A stretch of DNA of 53,051 nucleotides from an uncultured Ruminococcus sp. (GTDB lineage: Bacteria; Bacillota; Clostridia; Oscillospirales; Ruminococcaceae): contig CADALT010000031.1 of assembly GCA_902788785.1 (NCBI GenBank), positions 1 to 53,051 of the forward strand, given 5' to 3'. Shown one piece after another: positions 48,803 through 53,051 of the stretch (its first letter is position 1; the number at the start of each line of letters is the position of its first letter). The notes below the pieces were generated by a model. It did no database searches. It was not told where the DNA came from and worked only from the letters and a program-made list of their open reading frames with translations. The translations under genes and the position numbers were made by a program.

Positions 48803-49633
48803 ATGTATTATTACACCATAGGGCAGTATCTTGAACACATTCTGCATGAGTTGGAGAAAGAGTTGAAAGGCAAGGACAGTTCGGTATATCCGCAGGAGGT
48901 GCCCTGCGAATGCGGCAATACTCCCGAGAACTGCACAAGGACACAGGCATTGCTGTACTATATGAAATACCATTTTGGCTATGCCTTTGAGTACGAGTAC
49001 ATCTATACAAATCACATAATCAAAAGCTTTTGCGGTGACAGGATGAACGTGCTGTCAGTCGGGTGCGGGAACGGTATAGACCTGTGGGCGCTGTGCCATG
49101 CACTTGATAAGAATGACACGGATATATCGGTTATAAGCTATACGGGTATCGAGAAACGTGTGTGCAGTGAAGTTTTCCGAGGAAGAAAGGCTGACAGGGT
49201 CAGATATCGCAAAAAGTGCGGAAGGTACAGCGGTGATACTGATGTGCTGTTCCTGCCGAGGTCGGTGGGGCTGATGGACAGAGCTGAGCTGGATAAACTT
49301 ACCAAGCGCATAAGCTGCGGCAAACGGCTTTATATCGCAGCATCTTTCAGGAGCGGCACAGAGGAACTGGGGTGCGATGTAAGCAACTTTGATTATCTTA
49401 TAGACTGCTTTGAACGTGCAGGACTGCATCTTAAAGAGGGCAAGAGAAATAAGTATTTTAAGTACAACGAAGCGCAGGTCTGTGGGATAAAATCCATCTA
49501 CCATGATTATGAGTATCCCGACAGGGCGCTGACGCTGCTGGGCAGGCTGAGAGAACAGGGCAAGGGCAGCTGGGGGCTGCCTGTGCTGACTAACAGTATG
49601 CTGAGGTATAATTATGCGGTGATGGAGTCGTGA
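48803..49633 (+). CDS. SAM-dependent methyltransferase-like protein
   Basis: 276 residues. The Rossmann motif VLSVGCGNGIDLWAL (about 82-96) with a following GIEKR acidic position indicates a class I methyltransferase fold. The N-terminus has Cys residues (CECGNTPENC). Substrate unknown. It lies just upstream of the agr genes but is separately promoted; the promoter carries repeats like those of agrD, so it is a candidate quorum-regulated gene. Confidence 0.75.
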   Translation: MYYYTIGQYLEHILHELEKELKGKDSSVYPQEVPCECGNTPENCTRTQALLYYMKYHFGYAFEYEYIYTNHIIKSFCGDRMNVLSVGCGNGIDLWALCHALDKNDTDISVISYTGIEKRVCSEVFRGRKADRVRYRKKCGRYSGDTDVLFLPRSVGLMDRAELDKLTKRISCGKRLYIAASFRSGTEELGCDVSNFDYLIDCFERAGLHLKEGKRNKYFKYNEAQVCGIKSIYHDYEYPDRALTLLGRLREQGKGSWGLPVLTNSMLRYNYAVMES

Positions 49634-49842
49634 ACTGAAAATTAAGAATTTGGAAATGTGCAGTTAATAATCGTAGTTTTTTCTATCAGTTGCTTAAAGC
49701 ACGTTGTACAGGGCTTAAATGTACTTGCGAGGTCTATATTCGAGCTTGTTTTGTCTGAATTGGATGTAAAGACAAAAAAATTAACACAGATGCAAAGACT
49801 TTTGGTCATATTTTCTGGTATAATATGACGGGGTGATTATAA
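49634..49842. other. Upstream region of agrA
   Basis: TATAAT at 49819-49824 gives a likely -10 for the response regulator gene; the -35 is poor and no ACGTT(C/T)(A/G)TTACAT repeat is seen here, so basal expression is likely. Confidence 0.5.
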
Positions 49843-50574
49843 ATGCTGAGGATAGCAATAGTGGATGACACAGTGGAGGTATGCTACGATATAGAACGGC
49901 AGCTTGGCGAGATAGCCGATAAGATCGACGATAAGATAACTGCCGAACATTATTACAATGGTGAAGCACTCTGTAAGGATATGGACAGCGGTCGGGCATA
50001 CGACCTTATTTTTTTGGATATCGAGATGGCAGGCACCAACGGCATACAGGCAGCACGTTATATCAGGGAGGAACTGGGCAACCCTTTGCAGCAGATAGTG
50101 TTCATTTCTGCCAAGAAACAATACAGCCTTGAACTGCACTCGTTCCATCCGCTGGATTTTTTGATAAAGCCTGTGAGGATGGAAAGCCTTGAACAGGTGA
50201 TAAGAGAGTATCTGCGTATAAGCGGCAAGTGGAACGACTTGTTCTTCTATAAAAATGGCAGGAACATCGGCAGCGTGCGCATACGTGACATAAAGTACGT
50301 TACAGTCACAGGCAGGCTGATATATCTTGTGATGAAAAACGGTGAAAGCATAGAGTTTTACGGGACACTGGAGAAGGTATACTCGGAGGGGCTGAAAAAG
50401 CACGGCTTTTTGCTGATACACAAACAGTTCGTGGTAAACCCGTATTATGTTATGAAATATGAGTATGAACAGGTCATAATGGATGACGGCATCAAACTGC
50501 CTGTGGGTTCTTCAAGACGCAAAGAGATCAGGGAATATCAGCTTGCGGCTGACCTTGGGAGGCATGGGCTATGA
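49843..50574 (+). CDS. agrA: AgrA-like LytTR response regulator
   Basis: 243 residues. Receiver domain 1-120 with Asp8/Asp9, phospho-acceptor Asp59 (LIFLDIEM) and Lys109 (FLIKPV). LytTR DNA-binding domain at about 137-235 (FFYKNGRNIGSVRIRDIKYV, GFLLIHKQFVVNPYYV). It should be phosphorylated by the next gene's kinase and bind paired 9-13 bp repeats 21 bp apart. Overlaps agrC by 4 bp. Confidence 0.92.
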   Translation: MLRIAIVDDTVEVCYDIERQLGEIADKIDDKITAEHYYNGEALCKDMDSGRAYDLIFLDIEMAGTNGIQAARYIREELGNPLQQIVFISAKKQYSLELHSFHPLDFLIKPVRMESLEQVIREYLRISGKWNDLFFYKNGRNIGSVRIRDIKYVTVTGRLIYLVMKNGESIEFYGTLEKVYSEGLKKHGFLLIHKQFVVNPYYVMKYEYEQVIMDDGIKLPVGSSRRKEIREYQLAADLGRHGL

Positions 50575-51860
50575 TGTACACAGTCATATATGTGACGACC
50601 TATATATTCAGCATATTCTTCATAAAGAATTTCATGGTGGGATTTTTCGGGACTTCCGATAAGTCCATGCCTGTAAAGGTATGTGCGTACCTGAGTTATC
50701 CTGTGATAGTATGTACACTGTATCTCAGGGTAAATCTGCCTATCGTGAACCTTATAGGAAATCTGGCGGCGCTGTTCATAATTTCACTTTTATATAAAGC
50801 TTCGATGAAACGCAGGATAACCTTCTGTGTGTTTTTGTATGCGTTCATGATAGTGGTGGAATCTGCGGTGGTGCTTTTATCCGATCAGATAAGCCATTCG
50901 CCGCAGAGTGGGTATGATTATTCAGATCCTACGGGACTTATAGTTATGGCGCTCGTGTGGTATTTCATATCGCTGGTGTTCCGCAAGCTGAATAAGCGGC
51001 AGGAACATGATATAGTCAGCCGTGAAGAGTGGCTGGTAATATTCTTTATACCTGCGGCATCGGTGTATATCGTCATTGTCATCGCCATCACGCAGAACCT
51101 TCATGCATTGCAGGGCGTTGTCTCGGTCATGATAATATTTGTTATAAACATCGTGGTGTTCTATATCTACGAGAAGCTTATGAGCGCATATAACATTGAG
51201 ATGAGCAGGGCACTGGTCGAACGTGAAAAGCGGTATTATTATGAACAGTGCAGCTATATGGAGAAGAGTGCGGATGAGCTGCGCAGCTTCAGGCACGATA
51301 TCAGCAACCACCTTATCTCCATACACGAACTGATAAAAAACGGCAGTCCCGAAGCTGCCGAGCGCTATATAATGAACATCTACGACAGCGGCATAGCCAC
51401 CAGTATGCTGTTCAGCGAAACGGGAAATATCGCCATCGACAGTGTGCTCAACTATAAGCTGACACAGGCAGAAAGCCTGGGTGTGCGTGTACGGGCAGAT
51501 ATCTCAGTACCCGAGGGGCTGCTTATGGACCCCACGGATATCACGGTGATAACGGGCAATATGCTGGATAATGCTATAAATGCTCTTAAAAAGCTGGATG
51601 AGCAGCAGCGTGAACTGATGGTGCATATCTACTATGACAGAGGCAGGCTGTTCATAATTATAAAGAACAGCTATGATGGTGTCATAAAAAAAGACAAAGG
51701 CGAGCTGAAAACCACCAATACAGACCGTGAAAACCACGGTATAGGGCTGGTAAACGTCAAAAACAGCCTGATGAAATATGACGGTATAATTGATTTTGAT
51801 TATGATGAGCGTGTTTTCTCGGCAGCAGCTATGATGTACGTTGAGGCTGTAAAAAAATAG
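50571..51860 (+). CDS. agrC: AgrC-like sensor histidine kinase
   Basis: 429 residues. Six or seven membrane helices in residues 1-200 form the peptide-sensing domain. The kinase part has the phospho-accepting His242 (SFRHDISNHL), N-box NMLDNAINALKK (330-341) and G-box HGIGLVNVKNS, the GHKL/HPK10 type used by peptide quorum-sensing kinases. Partner of the LytTR regulator upstream and sensor for the peptide encoded downstream. Confidence 0.92.
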   Translation: MMYTVIYVTTYIFSIFFIKNFMVGFFGTSDKSMPVKVCAYLSYPVIVCTLYLRVNLPIVNLIGNLAALFIISLLYKASMKRRITFCVFLYAFMIVVESAVVLLSDQISHSPQSGYDYSDPTGLIVMALVWYFISLVFRKLNKRQEHDIVSREEWLVIFFIPAASVYIVIVIAITQNLHALQGVVSVMIIFVINIVVFYIYEKLMSAYNIEMSRALVEREKRYYYEQCSYMEKSADELRSFRHDISNHLISIHELIKNGSPEAAERYIMNIYDSGIATSMLFSETGNIAIDSVLNYKLTQAESLGVRVRADISVPEGLLMDPTDITVITGNMLDNAINALKKLDEQQRELMVHIYYDRGRLFIIIKNSYDGVIKKDKGELKTTNTDRENHGIGLVNVKNSLMKYDGIIDFDYDERVFSAAAMMYVEAVKK

Positions 51861-51869
51861 CAGCTATCA

Positions 51870-51937
51870 ACGTTCATTACATCCATACTCACGTTCATTA
51901 CATTTTTTGTGCACAGCTTACAAAAATGTGCTATAAT
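51870..51937 (+). promoter_or_regulatory. agrD promoter with AgrA-type direct repeats
   Basis: ACGTTCATTACAT occurs perfectly twice (51870-51882, 51891-51903), exactly 21 bp apart, 28 bp before TATAAT (51932-51937). No good -35 is present, as expected for an activator-dependent promoter. Confidence 0.85.
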
Positions 51938-51989
51938 CAACACGGAACAATATGGAAGGATATAAATATAATGGAAGGAGGGTAGAGCG

Positions 51990-52133
51990 ATGACAAGGTT
52001 CGTTACGAAGTTCGGCACAGTGCTGGCAGGCTTTGCTATGCTTATGGCAGTGATCGCCGCAAATTCAGCGTGCGTATTTTTCACCCATCAGGAGAAGCTG
52101 CCCGAGGGTGCTGAAAAACTGCGCAAATTCTGA
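51990..52133 (+). CDS. agrD: AgrD-like cyclic autoinducer precursor
   Basis: 47 residues after GGAGGG. An amphipathic N-terminal helix (FVTKFGTVLAGFAMLMAVIAA) precedes NSACVFF with the ring Cys28, then the charged tail HQEKLPEGAEKLRKF. This is the layout of cyclic lactone autoinducer peptides: AgrB cuts after the ring residues and closes a thiolactone on the Cys. The ring end cannot be fixed from sequence. The stop overlaps the agrB start (TGATG). Confidence 0.9.
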   Translation: MTRFVTKFGTVLAGFAMLMAVIAANSACVFFTHQEKLPEGAEKLRKF

Positions 52134-52705
52134 TGTTTGACAGATTGTCACGACGCATCACAGATCAACTTGAGGAAAACTGTACCATAAGCCACGAAGA
52201 CCGTGAGCTGTACGAATTCGGTCTTAGACAAGGGTTCACATCTATGCTGAATATACTCACCGCAGCAGCGGTCGGGGCAGTATTCGGCTGTACACTGAAA
52301 GCGCTCTTGTTTATGGGACTGTACATACCGCTCAGGAGTTTTGCAGGCGGACACCATGCACGTACACCGATGATATGCTATATACAATCGGTAGTTATGC
52401 TGGTCGCAGTGTGCCTCTATATAAAATTCGTTCCCTGCGGATGGTGGGAGTATATCGTCATAGCAGCAGCTGCTGCGGTGATATATCTCTTAGCACCTGT
52501 AGAGACTGAAAACAAGCCACTAGACGAGAACGAGAGAAAGGTATACAGAAAGAAAGCTCTTATTATTTTGTCTGCGCAGGCATTTCTTTTCCCCATTATG
52601 CGTGCGTTAGGCGCTGAGGGCTTTGCACAGATCAACTGTTGTGTCATTGGCATGATGTCACTTATGCTGGTGATAGGTAAACTGGAAAATTCTAAAAGAA
52701 AATAA
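52133..52705 (+). CDS. agrB: AgrB-like peptide-processing membrane protease
   Basis: 190 residues with four to six membrane helices. Catalytic His75 in GGHHA and Cys82 in MICYIQ, within RSFAGGHHARTPMICYIQS, match the AgrB cysteine protease that trims and cyclises AgrD. Translation is coupled to agrD. Gene order A-C-D-B differs from the staphylococcal B-D-C-A. Confidence 0.93.
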   Translation: MFDRLSRRITDQLEENCTISHEDRELYEFGLRQGFTSMLNILTAAAVGAVFGCTLKALLFMGLYIPLRSFAGGHHARTPMICYIQSVVMLVAVCLYIKFVPCGWWEYIVIAAAAAVIYLLAPVETENKPLDENERKVYRKKALIILSAQAFLFPIMRALGAEGFAQINCCVIGMMSLMLVIGKLENSKRK

Positions 52706-52718
52706 GACCACCGCAGCG

Positions 52719-53051
52719 TTAATTCATAGCGATATCCGTAACATTCACATTGCCGTCGGTATTAACGTCGGCACGTTTGATGGCTGCATAGTCAAGAGCC
52801 TTGATGCCCTTTATGTGCGCAGCTGTAAGTGCGATATCGGTAACGTTTATGGAACCGTTTGCGTCAACATCGCCACGCATGATCGTTTCGTCCTCGTCGC
52901 CCGTGGTATCGGACTCCCAAGGTATGGTCTCTATGCGGGCTCTTCCGCAGTGCTTGCAGACATAGAGCTTTTCGCCGTCATGACCATAGGAAGGTGCAGT
53001 CTCGGATATCAGCTCATCATCATGACCGAGTGCGGAAATTGCACGTTCTTC
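52719..53051 (-). CDS. Dockerin-containing protein, C-terminal part (cut by window edge)
   Basis: The last 111 codons of a minus-strand gene. A segment with CKHCGRAR (a CxxC pair) precedes a two-repeat type I dockerin: GDVDANGSINVTDIALTAAH-IKGIKALD, then ADVNTDGNVNVTDIAMN at the very C-terminus. The second repeat ends early. Dockerins bind calcium and dock extracellular proteins to cohesins. The upstream catalytic part is outside the window. It converges with agrB, 13 bp apart. Confidence 0.88.
   Translation of the reverse strand, partial: EERAISALGHDDELISETAPSYGHDGEKLYVCKHCGRARIETIPWESDTTGDEDETIMRGDVDANGSINVTDIALTAAHIKGIKALDYAAIKRADVNTDGNVNVTDIAMN

Overview
The window looks like a chromosome segment of a cellulolytic, Gram-positive Ruminococcus (Oscillospiraceae), probably close to R. 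albus. It encodes an intact SigK-type sporulation sigma factor, an agr-type quorum-sensing locus, and a dockerin protein whose segment HIKGIKALD has the form I associate with R. albus dockerins. Codon use and Shine-Dalgarno sites (GGAGG, 6-9 nt spacing) are those of a moderate-GC Firmicute.

Layout. 1-4705 is host DNA: the start of an IS3-like transposase, a MATE exporter, a phage-derived remnant abutting the 3' end of sigK, then sigK and two tandem short transcription units. 4706-45934 is a complete-looking temperate siphophage of about 41.2 kb with HK97-type heads, inserted in the 3' end of an initiator tRNA gene; a 31-bp perfect direct repeat (4706-4736 and 45904-45934) marks attL and attR. 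Its order is integrase, Fic and NYN proteins, CI-like repressor (leftward); then rightward Cro-like HTH, small early genes, PcfK/PcfJ-like, Gp157, RecA-like ATPase, helicase, VRR-NUC, DUF669, primase-helicase, a candidate origin, DUF1492 late regulator, HNH, terminase, portal, protease, capsid, connectors, tail, tape measure, tail tip, holin, endolysin and a BRO-type antirepressor. 45935-53051 is host again: tRNA-fMet, a hypothetical protein, adenosine deaminase, a methyltransferase-like protein, agrA-agrC-agrD-agrB and a dockerin protein.

The most unusual feature is a set of cargo cassettes inserted among the packaging and head-tail genes. At three sites (23279-24154, 27498-28402, 33479-34194) a protein carries a linker of the form RY-(N/S)-x(5-8)-D-x-x-G-(R/K)-(F/W) followed by Gly/Ser-rich sequence, then a variable, AT-rich C-terminal domain, then a tiny immunity-like gene, then a hairpin starting at or close to the stop codon. 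One of the three hosts is the portal protein itself. In all three, and in the remnant beside sigK, a sigma-A-type promoter (TTGACA or TTGACT, 16-17 bp, TATAAT-like) lies inside the coding sequence at or near the start of the variable domain. The cassettes are therefore both in-frame virion-protein extensions and self-contained moron-like promoter-gene-terminator units, which would let the partner gene be expressed in the lysogen while the full fusion is made only late. The remnant beside sigK shares a nearly identical terminator and junction with one prophage cassette.

Other notable points: a type I toxin-antitoxin-like module between terminase and portal (26-aa hydrophobic peptide, convergent antisense promoter, direct repeats flanking a shared terminator); an endolysin (CHAP) ending in half a dockerin; and 13-bp repeats spaced exactly 21 bp upstream of agrD and, in a degenerate form, upstream of the methyltransferase-like gene, predicting a small AgrA-type regulon. 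All names rest on reading the sequence and remembered family features; no database search was possible.
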